DNA from: Streptomyces endophytica
GTDB taxonomy: Bacteria; Actinomycetota; Actinomycetes; Streptomycetales; Streptomycetaceae
NCBI RefSeq assembly: GCF_026153355.1
Contig: NZ_CP110636.1
Span: 6,837,781-6,901,780, forward strand
Length of the DNA: 64,000 nucleotides
Direction of reading: 5' to 3'
The translations under genes were made by a program, and so were the position numbers. The notes under the pieces are model-generated. The model was not told the DNA's origin, searched no databases, and was given only the letters and a program-made list of their open reading frames with translations. Positions 15,694 through 24,546 of the stretch are shown here, in pieces; the first letter of the stretch is position 1; each line of letters starts with the position of its first letter.

Positions 15694-17493
15694 ATGGCTG
15701 ACCTCCGTCCGGAGCCGGTCGACGCCGTCCGGCGCTTCGCCCGGGTGGTGCGGGACCACCCGGAGCGGATCGCGGTACGGGACGGCGCGGGATCCCTGAC
15801 CTTCGCCGAACTCGACCGCCGCACCGCCCGGTTGGCCCGCGCGCTGGCCGCCCGCGGCATCGGCCGCGGCGCCCGGGTCGGGGTGGCCCTGCCCCGTACG
15901 GCCCGGCTCGTGGTGGCGCTGCTGGCGGTGTGGCGGGCGGGTGCGGCGTACGTACCGCTCGATCCGCACTATCCGCGGGCGCGGCTGGAGTTCATGGCGA
16001 AGGACGCCGGCATCGCGGCGCTGCTCGCCGGGGAGGACACCCCGCTCCGGACGGCGACCGGGGCCGTGGTCCTCGATCCGGATGTCCCGGGCGACGCCGC
16101 TGCGTCGGAGGGTGACCTCCCCGCGGACCCGGTGGGCAGCGGTCCGCTCGACCCCGCCTACCTGATCTACACCTCCGGTTCGACCGGCCGCCCCAAGGGC
16201 GTGGCGGCGACCCGCGGCGGGGTGGCCGCCCTGCTGGCGGGGCTGGAGGAGGCCGGTGCCTACGCGGACGCGCCCCGGGTGGTCGCCTGGAACGCCAGCG
16301 TGTCCTTCGACGCGTCGGTGCAGCAGTGGGCGCGGGTCTGCCGGGGCGACACCGTGGTCGTGCTGACCGAGGAGGACCGCAAGGACCCCGCCCGGCTGGC
16401 CGCCGTGCTCGACGCGCACGCGGTCACCGACCTCGATCTCACCCCGTCCCACTGGGAGTTGCTGCGTGGGACGCTGGCCGGGCCGCGGGCCGACGGGCGG
16501 ACGCTCCGGCTGTTCATGGGCGGCGAACCGGTACCGGCGCGGACCTGGCGGGAGCTCGCGGAGGCGGCCGGTGCCGGCGGTCCGGAGGCCCTGAACCTCT
16601 ACGGCCCGACCGAATGCACGGTCGACGCCACGGTCGGGTGGATGACCGGCGGGACCCCGCACCTCGGGGACGCCCTCCCGGGCGGCCGGCTGTACGTGCT
16701 CGACGCCGCGCTGCGCCCGGTGCCCGAGGAGGCCGAGGGCGAGCTGTACGTCGCGGGACCGCGGCTGGCGCACGGCTACGCCGGCCGGCCGGCCCTGACC
16801 GCGGAGCGGTTCGTCGCCGATCCGTTCGGCGGGCCCGGCGAGCGGATGTACCGCACCGGCGACCGGGTGCGGCGCACCGCCGGGGGCCTCCTCGCCTTCC
16901 TGGGCCGGGCCGACCGCCAGATGAAGTTCCGCGGCTTCCGCATCGAGCCGGGCGAGATCGAGCACGCGCTGGCCTCGTACGAGGGCGTCGGCAGCGCCGC
17001 CGTGGTGGTCCGCAACGGCGGGCCGGCCGGTGAGCGGCTGGTGGCGTACGCGGTGCCGTCCGGCGGGGCGGCGCCCGACCCCGGCCGGCTGCGGGACCAT
17101 CTCGCCGCGGTGCTGCCGGACTTCATGGTGCCGTCGGACTGCGTGCTGCTCGACGCGCTGCCGCTGACGGCCAACGGGAAGCTGGACGTGGCCGCGCTGC
17201 CGGAGCCGCCGGACGGCCCGGGGGCGGACGCGCCGGCCGCCGAGCCGGACGGCCCGTTCGAGAAGCTGATCGCCGAGGTGTGGTCGGAGGTGCTGGGCCG
17301 GCAACGGGTCGGTGCGGACGACGACTTCTTCGCCCTGGGCGGGCACTCGCTGATGGCACTGCGGGTCGTGGGGCGGCTCAAGCGGAACCTCGGTGTGGTG
17401 ATCTCGGTCAAGGAGGTCTACCGCCACCCGCGGCTGCGCGACCTGGCGCAGTACGTCCAGCGCCACCACGAGGCCTCCGCACCGGCCGGCTGA
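15694..17493 (+). CDS. Free-standing NRPS A-T didomain (Gln-like code)
   Basis: 599 aa, ATG at 15694 with AAGGAG upstream. A domain (about 10-500) shows YTSGSTGRPKG, LYGPTECT, RQMKFRGFRIE and ANGKLDVAALP; T domain (about 515-590) shows FFALGGHSLMALRV. The hand-read pocket D-A-Q-D-F-G-L-V-D-K is close to codes I know for Gln (DAQDLGVVDK type). There is no C domain, so it supplies a loaded carrier, probably as a platform for the adjacent SyrP-like hydroxylase, and the residue must then be passed to another module. The best recipient is the orphan T domain of the T-C-A-T-TE NRPS. The specificity call is tentative. Confidence 0.92.
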   Translation: MADLRPEPVDAVRRFARVVRDHPERIAVRDGAGSLTFAELDRRTARLARALAARGIGRGARVGVALPRTARLVVALLAVWRAGAAYVPLDPHYPRARLEFMAKDAGIAALLAGEDTPLRTATGAVVLDPDVPGDAAASEGDLPADPVGSGPLDPAYLIYTSGSTGRPKGVAATRGGVAALLAGLEEAGAYADAPRVVAWNASVSFDASVQQWARVCRGDTVVVLTEEDRKDPARLAAVLDAHAVTDLDLTPSHWELLRGTLAGPRADGRTLRLFMGGEPVPARTWRELAEAAGAGGPEALNLYGPTECTVDATVGWMTGGTPHLGDALPGGRLYVLDAALRPVPEEAEGELYVAGPRLAHGYAGRPALTAERFVADPFGGPGERMYRTGDRVRRTAGGLLAFLGRADRQMKFRGFRIEPGEIEHALASYEGVGSAAVVVRNGGPAGERLVAYAVPSGGAAPDPGRLRDHLAAVLPDFMVPSDCVLLDALPLTANGKLDVAALPEPPDGPGADAPAAEPDGPFEKLIAEVWSEVLGRQRVGADDDFFALGGHSLMALRVVGRLKRNLGVVISVKEVYRHPRLRDLAQYVQRHHEASAPAG

Positions 17494-17573
17494 GCGCGCG
17501 CCGTCCCGCCCGTCCGCGTACGGACAGACCCCGCCGAGCAGCGCTTCCGCTTCCCGAGAAGAGAGACGCACCC

Positions 17574-18326
17574 ATGCAGGACACCATCGTGGTCCGCCCC
17601 CAGCCGGTCCCGGACGCCGCGCGGCGGCTGGTCTGCCTCGGCTTCTGCGGCGGCGGGGCCGGCTCGTACCTCGCCTGGACGGAGGTGATGCCGCCCGGCA
17701 CGGAGCTGGCGGCGGTCTGCTATCCGGGGCGGGAGGGCCGGTTCGCCGAGGACTGCGCCCAGGACTGGGACGAGCTGGCCGAGGACGCGGTCACCGCGGT
17801 GCTCTCCGCCGCCGGCCTGCCCTATGTCCTCTTCGGGCACAGCATGGGCGGCTGGATGGCCTTCGACGTCGCGGCACGCATCGAGGAGCGCGGCGGGCCG
17901 GCCCCGGCGGCGGTCGTGGTGTCCTCGGCCAACGCGCCCAGCCGGGGGCTCACCCCGCAGGACATGTTCCCGGCGCAGCACCAGTCGGACGACGAACTCA
18001 TGGCCTGGATGCGGGAGTTCGGGCTGCTGCCCGGGCATGTGCTGGGCGACCCGGACCTGTGCGAGATCGCGGTGGAGCTGATGCGGGCCGACCTCCGGGT
18101 GCGCGACTCGTTCTACCACCGGGCGGGCGCGGCGGTGCGGGCGCCGTTGCAGGTGCTGACCGGGGCGGCCGACGAGGTGATCGATCCGCGGACGGCGCGG
18201 CAGTGGCGGAAGCTGGCGGCCGGCCCGTTCCGCCACGACGAGCTGCCGGGCGGGCACTTCTACACCCCGGAGGTGTGGCGGACCCTGCCGTCCCGTATCG
18301 CCGCGCTGGGGACACCGGCGGCCTGA
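17574..18326 (+). CDS. Type II thioesterase
   Basis: 250 aa, alpha/beta hydrolase. The family signature FCGGGAGSY is near residues 22-30, the nucleophile motif FGHSMGG near residues 84-90 (catalytic Ser in GHSMG), and the catalytic His in LPGGHFYTPE near 225. Type II thioesterases hydrolyse misprimed or stalled groups from NRPS/PKS carrier domains; some act as shuttles or hydrolases for tethered amino acids, which would suit the free-standing A-T protein 80 bp upstream. ATG at 17574 follows GAGAAGAGAG. Convergent with the MFS exporter. Confidence 0.92.
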   Translation: MQDTIVVRPQPVPDAARRLVCLGFCGGGAGSYLAWTEVMPPGTELAAVCYPGREGRFAEDCAQDWDELAEDAVTAVLSAAGLPYVLFGHSMGGWMAFDVAARIEERGGPAPAAVVVSSANAPSRGLTPQDMFPAQHQSDDELMAWMREFGLLPGHVLGDPDLCEIAVELMRADLRVRDSFYHRAGAAVRAPLQVLTGAADEVIDPRTARQWRKLAAGPFRHDELPGGHFYTPEVWRTLPSRIAALGTPAA

Positions 18327-18369
18327 CGGTCCGGACGGGGGCGGGGCAGTGGGGGCGGTGGCGCGGGCC

Positions 18370-19566
18370 TCAGCGCTCTGCCGGGGCGTACTCCGCGGCC
18401 CGGACCAGCCGGAGTTCACCGATCGCGGCGGCCGCGGTGAGGACGAGGGTGAGCAGCACCCCGGCGAGGATCGCGGTGCTCGGTGTGGCCACCCCCAGCA
18501 CCACGCCGGAGAGCGAGGCGCTGGCGGCGTATCCGGCGCCGACCACCGAGTACATCATCGAGTAGCCCGCGGCCAGGGCGCTCTGCGGCAGGACGGCGCG
18601 CAGCCCGAGCGCCCGGGTCACCTGCAGCCCGGCCTGCAGCAGCCCGGCCAGGGCCAGGGCCGCCGCGATGGCGCCGAGCAGCGGGACCACCCCGGCGGCG
18701 GCCACACAGGCGGCGACGGCGAGCAGCAGGACCAGGCTCTGGGTGCCGAGGCGGCCGGGCCAGCTGCGCAGCCCGTAGAGCAGCGAACCGGCCGCGGAGG
18801 CGAGGGCGTACCCGGCCAGCAGCGGACCGGACCAGCCGACCGCGAGGTGGCGCTGTTCCAGCAGGGCGGGCAGCACGAGTTCGGCCAGGGCGAGCAGCGA
18901 CATGGCCGCGGCGCCCGACACATAGACCGGCCAGGCCGCGGCGAGGGTACGGAGCATCGGGACGCCGGCGCGGTCGGCGGGGTCCGACCGCCAGCCGGGC
19001 GGCAGCGCCCACAGTCCGGCGGCGGACAGCGCCATCAGGCCCGCCGCCAGCAGCAGCGGGGCGGCGGGGGCCACGCCGAAGGCGAGGGCACCGGCCGCGG
19101 CGGGCGCGACGGCCCAGACCCCGTAGGAGAGGGTGGCCTCCGCGCTCAGTGCCTTGGTGACCAGGCCGGGGTCGACGTGCTCGGTCAGCAGGGTGCGCAG
19201 GCCGCCGGGGGACGCACCCGGGGCGGCCCCGGCGACCAGGGCGAACGCGCCGAGCAGCAGGTCGGGGGCGCCGGGCAGCAGTCCCAGGCCGGCGAACGCC
19301 GCGGCGCCCGCGCCGAGTCCGCCGGCGAGGTGGCGCCGGGCCCGGTCGGGCCGCAGTCTCGCCCCGAGCAGCGCGGCGCCGATAACCTCACCCACCACGT
19401 ACACGGCCGCGAGTTCGGCGCCCAGCACATATCCGCCGGGCCGTTCCCGGACGAGGAAGACGAGCGCCAGCGGGGCCATCGCCACCGGCAGGCGCGCCGC
19501 GGCGGCGACGCCGGCCCAGCTCAGCACGTGCCGGGTCAGGAGCGCGCGGTAGGTGTGGGCTGCCAT
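18370..19566 (-). CDS. MFS transporter (probable product exporter)
   Basis: 398 aa from ATG at 19566 (MAAHTYRALL). The protein is almost entirely hydrophobic and alternates 10-12 predicted membrane segments with short loops; an RLRPDRARRH basic loop sits near residue 75 where MFS loop 2-3 lies. No drug-family signature is strong enough to name a subfamily. Its position beside the type II thioesterase and divergent from the radical SAM gene makes export of, or self-resistance to, the NRPS product likely. Confidence 0.82.
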   Translation of the reverse strand: MAAHTYRALLTRHVLSWAGVAAAARLPVAMAPLALVFLVRERPGGYVLGAELAAVYVVGEVIGAALLGARLRPDRARRHLAGGLGAGAAAFAGLGLLPGAPDLLLGAFALVAGAAPGASPGGLRTLLTEHVDPGLVTKALSAEATLSYGVWAVAPAAAGALAFGVAPAAPLLLAAGLMALSAAGLWALPPGWRSDPADRAGVPMLRTLAAAWPVYVSGAAAMSLLALAELVLPALLEQRHLAVGWSGPLLAGYALASAAGSLLYGLRSWPGRLGTQSLVLLLAVAACVAAAGVVPLLGAIAAALALAGLLQAGLQVTRALGLRAVLPQSALAAGYSMMYSVVGAGYAASASLSGVVLGVATPSTAILAGVLLTLVLTAAAAIGELRLVRAAEYAPAER

Positions 19567-19814
19567 CCCCGGACTGTAGGTCGGGCCGGAAATGGCGGAC
19601 AAGGCGGAAGGGTGCCGCCCGCGCATAAAGAACCGGCCGGCCGGGCCGCACCGCGAAAGTCTTGCTCCCCCTCGGGGGAGCGGCAGTACGTTTCTCCATC
19701 GCGCCGCCCGAACCCACCGGCCGGCCTTCCCCCCACCGCCGGGCCCGCCGCACCGAGTGACCCGAGAACTCCCGAGCTCCCTCCTCCGAGTTGACCACCG
19801 ATCAGGAGTTACGC
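19567..19814. promoter_or_regulatory. Divergent promoter region with 8+2+8 inverted repeat
   Basis: 248 bp between the MFS exporter and the radical SAM gene, with no gene of its own. At 19664-19681 GCTCCCCC and GGGGGAGC flank a 2-bp centre, a candidate operator. AGGAG at 19804-19808 serves the radical SAM start. Confidence 0.45.
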
Positions 19815-21761
19815 ATGCTCATACGCCAGACGGTCGTTCACGATGACTTCCGCACCGCCGCGGACATGGCTGCGGATTCCGCCCGGGAATTGACGCTGCT
19901 GCGCGAGTCGCGGATCACCGAACTGGTCGCGCGGGCGGGCTGCGCCGGGCCCGCCGAGGTGCCCTGGCACGCCCGGAGTTTTCCGGTGCTCGCGGCGCTC
20001 GCCCCGGTCATGACGTCACCGGAGGGCGAAATCACGTATCCGGGCGATCCGATGTGTCTTTATGCGGCACTGAGCGTTCCGGTCGACAGTGCGTTGCGCT
20101 CCGCCCGGCTCGGCGCCGGAACCGACGTCCCGTTCAGCGATCTCTGCCCCAGCTGGGGAAAGCCGCCGTCGAAAGCGCACCGGCTGAGCGCGGAACACGG
20201 GCTTCCGTCGCAGCGTGCGAGTACCGGCACGTCGGACGCCACGGTCTTCGACCCCCGGGTGTGGGACGCGGAGGCCCGGGCGGAATTGCGGGCCGAACTC
20301 CGCCGGCACCGGCCACGGGTGTTCCTGGTCAGTACGGTCTCCCCGGGCCATCGGTACGCGCTGGAGATGGCCCGCATCGTCAAGCAGGAACTGCCGGACT
20401 GCCTGGTGGTGTTCGGCGGCCGCCACATGGACGAGACGATGCGGTACGCCCCGGCGAAACGGTCCGTCGTTCTGGAATACAGCTCGACCCTTCAGGCCAT
20501 CGACGACCGGCGGGCGGAGGCGGTGGTGGACTTCTGCGTCAGCGGTGAGGGGCAGTTCGCCCTCGACCTGCTGATGAAGGCGATCGCCCTGGCCATGGAC
20601 CTGGACCGGACCCGGGCCACGGTGGGTGAGGTGGTCCGGATCCTGCGGCTCTTCGGCGCCGCCGGCATACGGGTCCCGGGCAGTTCCCTGGTGTGCGCCC
20701 TGGACCTGGACACCGTGCACGCCTTTCCGGTATCCGGCGAAAAGCTCGATCTGGCCGCGCTCCCGTCCCCCTATCAGGGCTTCGCGATCCGGTCCCGTTT
20801 CCCGGTCTTTCCGCTGCCGGACGGCTCGCCGGCCCGTACGGCCCACATGACGGTGTCCAACGCCTGTCCGTACCACTGCGATTTCTGTTCCGAATCGGCG
20901 CTGGTGGTCGGCGGACTGAAGCGGTTCCGGGGCTCGCCGGCCGAGACCGCGCTGGAGCGGCTCTGCGAATACGTCAGTTACGGCGCCGAGGCGGTCTTCT
21001 TCGACGACTCCATTTTCTGGACCGGTTCCTTCCCCCTGATGCGGGAATTCTGCGCCCTGCTGCACGCGGCCCGCACCGCCCCGGGTCCGGAGAAACTGCC
21101 CGAGGGCTGCCGGCGGTGGATCACCGACGAGGGTGACTGGCAGCGGCTGCGGCAGCTGCAGTTCGGCTGCCAGGTCACCGCCGACCTGCTCACCACCCTG
21201 CACAAGGAGGACGAGGTGCGCGACCTGCTGGTGGCGCTGCGCGACGCCGGCTGCACCTACCTCTACATGGGCATCGAAAGCATGTCGACGGACGTCATGC
21301 AGCACGTCCACAAGAACATCCGGCGGATCACCGACTTCCCGTGGAAGGCGAAGGTCCGTACGGCCCTGGAGCGCATCCGGGACGCCGGCATCCCGGTCGG
21401 CAGCTCGGTGCTGTTCGGCCTGGAGGGCGAGACCCGCAAGACCATCGAGGAGACCGTCTACGAGGTCGGCCGGCTGGTCGACGACGGGCTGATCATGCTG
21501 GCCAGCCCGAACATCCTGACCTACCACCCGGCCACCAAGATCACCCGGGCGCACGGCATGCACGACCGGCTCGACTACCACTCCCCCGACATCGAGAACC
21601 GGCCGCCGTACATCTTCTTCGAGGAGGCGTTCCCCGGCGTGGTCTCCCGGCGCCTGACCGAGGACGACATCTGGTTCATCCACGAGCAGACCGCCACCCG
21701 CTGGGGCGCCATCCGCAATTCCGCGGAACCCGAGGTCAGGAAGGTGGAGGCGGCCGGCTGA
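19815..21761 (+). CDS. Radical SAM protein with N-terminal cobalamin-binding-like region
   Basis: 648 aa. ATG at 19815 has AGGAG six bases upstream; a TTG at 19791 is possible but lacks a good site. Residues about 160-240 resemble a B12-binding Rossmann fold (RVFLVSTVSPGHRYALEMA, LVVFGGRHMDE). The 4Fe-4S cluster motif CPYHCDFC (C-x3-C-x2-C) is near residue 350, followed by a TIM-barrel region with FFDDSIFW and LYMGIES. The lineage is that of B12-dependent radical SAM enzymes, which methylate unactivated carbons or rearrange rings, but the usual DxHxxG motif of the B12 domain is not evident. It is divergent from the exporter and probably belongs to the cluster. Substrate unknown. Confidence 0.8.
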   Translation: MLIRQTVVHDDFRTAADMAADSARELTLLRESRITELVARAGCAGPAEVPWHARSFPVLAALAPVMTSPEGEITYPGDPMCLYAALSVPVDSALRSARLGAGTDVPFSDLCPSWGKPPSKAHRLSAEHGLPSQRASTGTSDATVFDPRVWDAEARAELRAELRRHRPRVFLVSTVSPGHRYALEMARIVKQELPDCLVVFGGRHMDETMRYAPAKRSVVLEYSSTLQAIDDRRAEAVVDFCVSGEGQFALDLLMKAIALAMDLDRTRATVGEVVRILRLFGAAGIRVPGSSLVCALDLDTVHAFPVSGEKLDLAALPSPYQGFAIRSRFPVFPLPDGSPARTAHMTVSNACPYHCDFCSESALVVGGLKRFRGSPAETALERLCEYVSYGAEAVFFDDSIFWTGSFPLMREFCALLHAARTAPGPEKLPEGCRRWITDEGDWQRLRQLQFGCQVTADLLTTLHKEDEVRDLLVALRDAGCTYLYMGIESMSTDVMQHVHKNIRRITDFPWKAKVRTALERIRDAGIPVGSSVLFGLEGETRKTIEETVYEVGRLVDDGLIMLASPNILTYHPATKITRAHGMHDRLDYHSPDIENRPPYIFFEEAFPGVVSRRLTEDDIWFIHEQTATRWGAIRNSAEPEVRKVEAAG

Positions 21762-21973
21762 GGGGTACCGGGGCGTTACCGGCCACGGCTCGGCGTCACC
21801 CGATCGGACGAACGCGAACACGCACCGGCGCGAGACCCCGCTCGGCCTTGGGGACGGCGGGCGGCGGCCCCTCCCGCCGTCCCCCGGCCCCCGGACAGCC
21901 GGGCCGACCCGCCCCGCCGCTTCTACGCTGATCGGGATGTCAAGGCCTGTCTCCGCCCTTCCGGGAGGTCAGC
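21762..21973. other. Intergenic region, nothing recognised
   Basis: 212 bp of Pro/Arg-codon-like GC-rich sequence between the radical SAM gene and the P450. It contains the P450 ribosome-binding site GGAGGT at about 21963-21968. No gene or strong hairpin seen. Confidence 0.5.
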
Positions 21974-23179
21974 ATGGAGCCCGACTCCACCGTCTGGAAC
22001 TGTCCCTTCGACTACGCCGAGGCCCTGGAGTTCGATCCCTCGCTCAAGCGCCTGCTGACCGAGGAACCGGTCGCCCGCATCCGGCTACCGCACGGCGAGG
22101 GCTGGGCCTGGCTCGTCACGCGCTACGAGGATGTGCGGACGGTGACGACCGACCGGCGCTTCAGCCGCCACGCGGTCGTCGGCCGCGACTTCCCGCGGAT
22201 GACGCCCGAGCCGATCGTCCAGGACGAGGCGATCAACGTGATGGACCCGCCCGACAGCAGCCGGCTGCGAAGCCTGGTGTCCAAGGCGTTCGCGCCGCGG
22301 CACGTCGAGCGGATGCGGGAACGCACCCGGCACGTCGTCGACGACCTGCTGACGCGGATGGCCGAGCACGGTCCACCGGCCGACCTGATGGAGCACCTCG
22401 CGGGCCCGCTGCCCCTGATCACGATCTGCGAGGTCCTCGACATCCCCGAGGGCGACCAGGCGCAACTGCGCGCCCACGCCCGGACGATGATGAACCTCCG
22501 CGTCGACAACAAGGAAAACGCCATCCGGTCCAAGGCCGAGATGCGCGAGTACTTCCGCGAGTTGACCGCGGAGCGGCGCCGGAATCCGGGCGACGACCTG
22601 ATCAGCGTCCTGGCGACGGCCCGCGACGGGGACGAGATGCTCGGTGAGGACGAACTCACCGTGATGGCCATGGTCCTGCTCATCACCGGCCAGGACACCA
22701 CCACCTACGAGATCGCCAACCTCTCCTGCCTGATGCTGTCGCGGCCGGAGGTGCTGGCTCAGGTGCGCTCCCGTCCCGCTCTGCTGCCGCAGGCGATCCA
22801 GGAGATGCTGCGCTTCATCCCGTTCCGCAAGGGCGTGGGCATCCCCCGCGTCGCCCTTGAGGACGTGGAACTGAGCGGGGTGACCATCCGGGCCGGCGAC
22901 ATCGTGCACGTCTCGTATCTGACGGCCAACCGCGACGGGCGCAAGTTCGACCGGCCCGACGAGCTGGACCTCGACCGTGAGGGCCCGAACCACATGACGT
23001 TCGGCTGGGGCGGGCACCACTGCCTGGGCGCCCCGCTCGCCATCACGGAGCTGGAGGTCGCGCTCGGTTCGCTGCTGGAGCGCTTCCCCGAGCTGGCACT
23101 GGCGAAGCCGCCCGGGGAAATCCGCTGGAACCAGAGTTCCATCTGGCGTTATCCGCTGGAATTGCCGGTGGTGTGGTGA
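21974..23179 (+). CDS. Cytochrome P450, CYP158-like
   Basis: 401 aa. The haem-ligand loop FGWGGHHCLGAPLA is near residue 343-356 (Cys about 349), the K-helix motif is EMLRF, and the I-helix reads LITGQDTTTYE near 235-245. It precedes a type III PKS RppA by 315 bp, the arrangement of CYP158A2 and RppA (SCO1207/SCO1206), where the P450 couples flaviolin into dimeric and trimeric pigments. Acidic or arginine residues of the substrate pocket were not checked. ATG at 21974 follows GGAGGTCAGC. It is probably independent of the NRPS pathway. Confidence 0.88.
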   Translation: MEPDSTVWNCPFDYAEALEFDPSLKRLLTEEPVARIRLPHGEGWAWLVTRYEDVRTVTTDRRFSRHAVVGRDFPRMTPEPIVQDEAINVMDPPDSSRLRSLVSKAFAPRHVERMRERTRHVVDDLLTRMAEHGPPADLMEHLAGPLPLITICEVLDIPEGDQAQLRAHARTMMNLRVDNKENAIRSKAEMREYFRELTAERRRNPGDDLISVLATARDGDEMLGEDELTVMAMVLLITGQDTTTYEIANLSCLMLSRPEVLAQVRSRPALLPQAIQEMLRFIPFRKGVGIPRVALEDVELSGVTIRAGDIVHVSYLTANRDGRKFDRPDELDLDREGPNHMTFGWGGHHCLGAPLAITELEVALGSLLERFPELALAKPPGEIRWNQSSIWRYPLELPVVW

Positions 23180-23493
23180 GGCCGGCAGAGGTGCCGACAG
23201 GCGCCGGGTACCGGCCGCGACATGCGGAGATCAACCACCCGGCGTACCGTATCTAACTCGAACGGCTCGGCCGCAGAAAGGCCGTTCCGCTCACCTTCGA
23301 AATCACGGGGAGATCGGGAGAGTTCCTATCGGGAGAGTTCATTCTTCGACGACTGGTTCGCTCGCATTTTCCCAAGAGCCCGGACATACCGGCGGCCGGC
23401 GGATTTCCTGAAACCGGCGGCCGGTGCGGCTCCACACTGCAGAGCAGGAACTGCACCGGGCGGACCACAGTTCTGCTGCAAGGAGTGCATCCC
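23180..23493. promoter_or_regulatory. Region upstream of rppA with 15-bp tandem repeat
   Basis: 314 bp without a gene. At 23313-23325 and 23328-23340 the 13-mer ATCGGGAGAGTTC is repeated exactly with a 15-bp period, a candidate binding site for a regulator on one DNA face. AAGGAG at 23480-23485 serves rppA. The long gap suggests rppA can be transcribed separately from the P450. Confidence 0.45.
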
Positions 23494-24546
23494 ATGGCGG
23501 TACTGTGCAAACCGGCAATCGCGGTCCCCGAATACGTCATCACCCAAGAAGAAACCCTCGAACTGGCCAAGCGGCTGCACAAGGACCACGCGCAGCTGCG
23601 ACTGGTCCTCCGGCTGATCGAGCACACCGGTGTACTCACCCGGCGGCTGATCCAGCCGATCGACAAGGTGCTCAAACACCCCGGGCTGGAGGCCCGCAGC
23701 GCCGTCTACGAGCAGGAATCCAAGGCGCGGGTGCCCGCGGTGGTGCGCCAGGCCCTGGACGAGGCCGAACTGGAGCCGCAGCAGATCGACTTGATCGTCT
23801 ACGTCTCCTGCACCGGCTTCATGATGCCGTCCCTCACCGCGTGGCTCATCAACACCATGGGCTTCCGTACGGACACCCGGCAGATGCCGATCGCGCAACT
23901 CGGCTGCGCCGCGGGCGGTGCCGCGATCAACCGTGCGCACGATTTCTGCACGGCCTATCCCGACGCCAACGTCCTGGTGGTCGCCTGTGAATTCTGCTCG
24001 CTGTGCTACCAGCCCACGGACCTCGCCGTCGGATCGCTGCTGTCGAACGGACTGTTCGGCGACGCGATAGCCGCCGCCGTGGTCCGGGGGCGCGGCGGCA
24101 CCGGCGTCTCTCTGGAGCGCAACGGCTCGTACCTCATTCCGCACACCGAGGACTGGATTTCCTACGCGGTGCGCTCGACGGGATTCCATTTCCAGCTGGA
24201 CAAGCGGGTACCGGGCACCATGGAACCGCTCGCCCCGGCCCTGCGGGAACTCGCGCAGCAGCACGAATGGAACGCGGGAAAGCTGGACTTCTACCTCGTC
24301 CACGCGGGAGGTCCGCGCATCCTGGACGACCTCAGCCGCTTCCTCGACGTCCCGCCGGACGCCTTCCGTTTCAGCCGTGCCACGCTCACCGAGTACGGCA
24401 ACATCGCCAGCGCGGTCGTCCTCGACGCCCTGGGCCGGATGTTCGACGAGGGCTGCGCGGACGACGGTCACCGCGGTCTGCTGGCGGGCTTCGGCCCGGG
24501 CATCACGGCCGAGATCGCGCTGGGGAGCTGGACGACGGACTCGTAG
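23494..24546 (+). CDS. rppA: 1,3,6,8-Tetrahydroxynaphthalene synthase RppA (type III PKS)
   Basis: 350 aa, standard length. It condenses five malonyl-CoA units to tetrahydroxynaphthalene, which oxidises to flaviolin. The thiolase-fold catalytic Cys lies in QLGCAAGG near residue 138. Other family landmarks are YVSCTGFMMPSLTAWL, GLFGDAIAA, the catalytic His in LVHAGGPRILDDL near 270, and TLTEYGNIASAVV with the catalytic Asn. ATG at 23494 is preferred over 23485 because AAGGAG ends 8 nt upstream. Its 3' end overlaps the convergent PadR gene by 44 bp. Confidence 0.95.
   Translation: MAVLCKPAIAVPEYVITQEETLELAKRLHKDHAQLRLVLRLIEHTGVLTRRLIQPIDKVLKHPGLEARSAVYEQESKARVPAVVRQALDEAELEPQQIDLIVYVSCTGFMMPSLTAWLINTMGFRTDTRQMPIAQLGCAAGGAAINRAHDFCTAYPDANVLVVACEFCSLCYQPTDLAVGSLLSNGLFGDAIAAAVVRGRGGTGVSLERNGSYLIPHTEDWISYAVRSTGFHFQLDKRVPGTMEPLAPALRELAQQHEWNAGKLDFYLVHAGGPRILDDLSRFLDVPPDAFRFSRATLTEYGNIASAVVLDALGRMFDEGCADDGHRGLLAGFGPGITAEIALGSWTTDS

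Noticed and set aside
3440..17493. A nocardicin cluster
   Set aside because: Hpg genes, MbtH and methionine salvage are suggestive, but the C domains have plain HHxxxDG motifs, the NRPSs are far smaller, and no aminocarboxypropyltransferase, nocardicin epimerase or P450 homologue is in the cluster part of the window.
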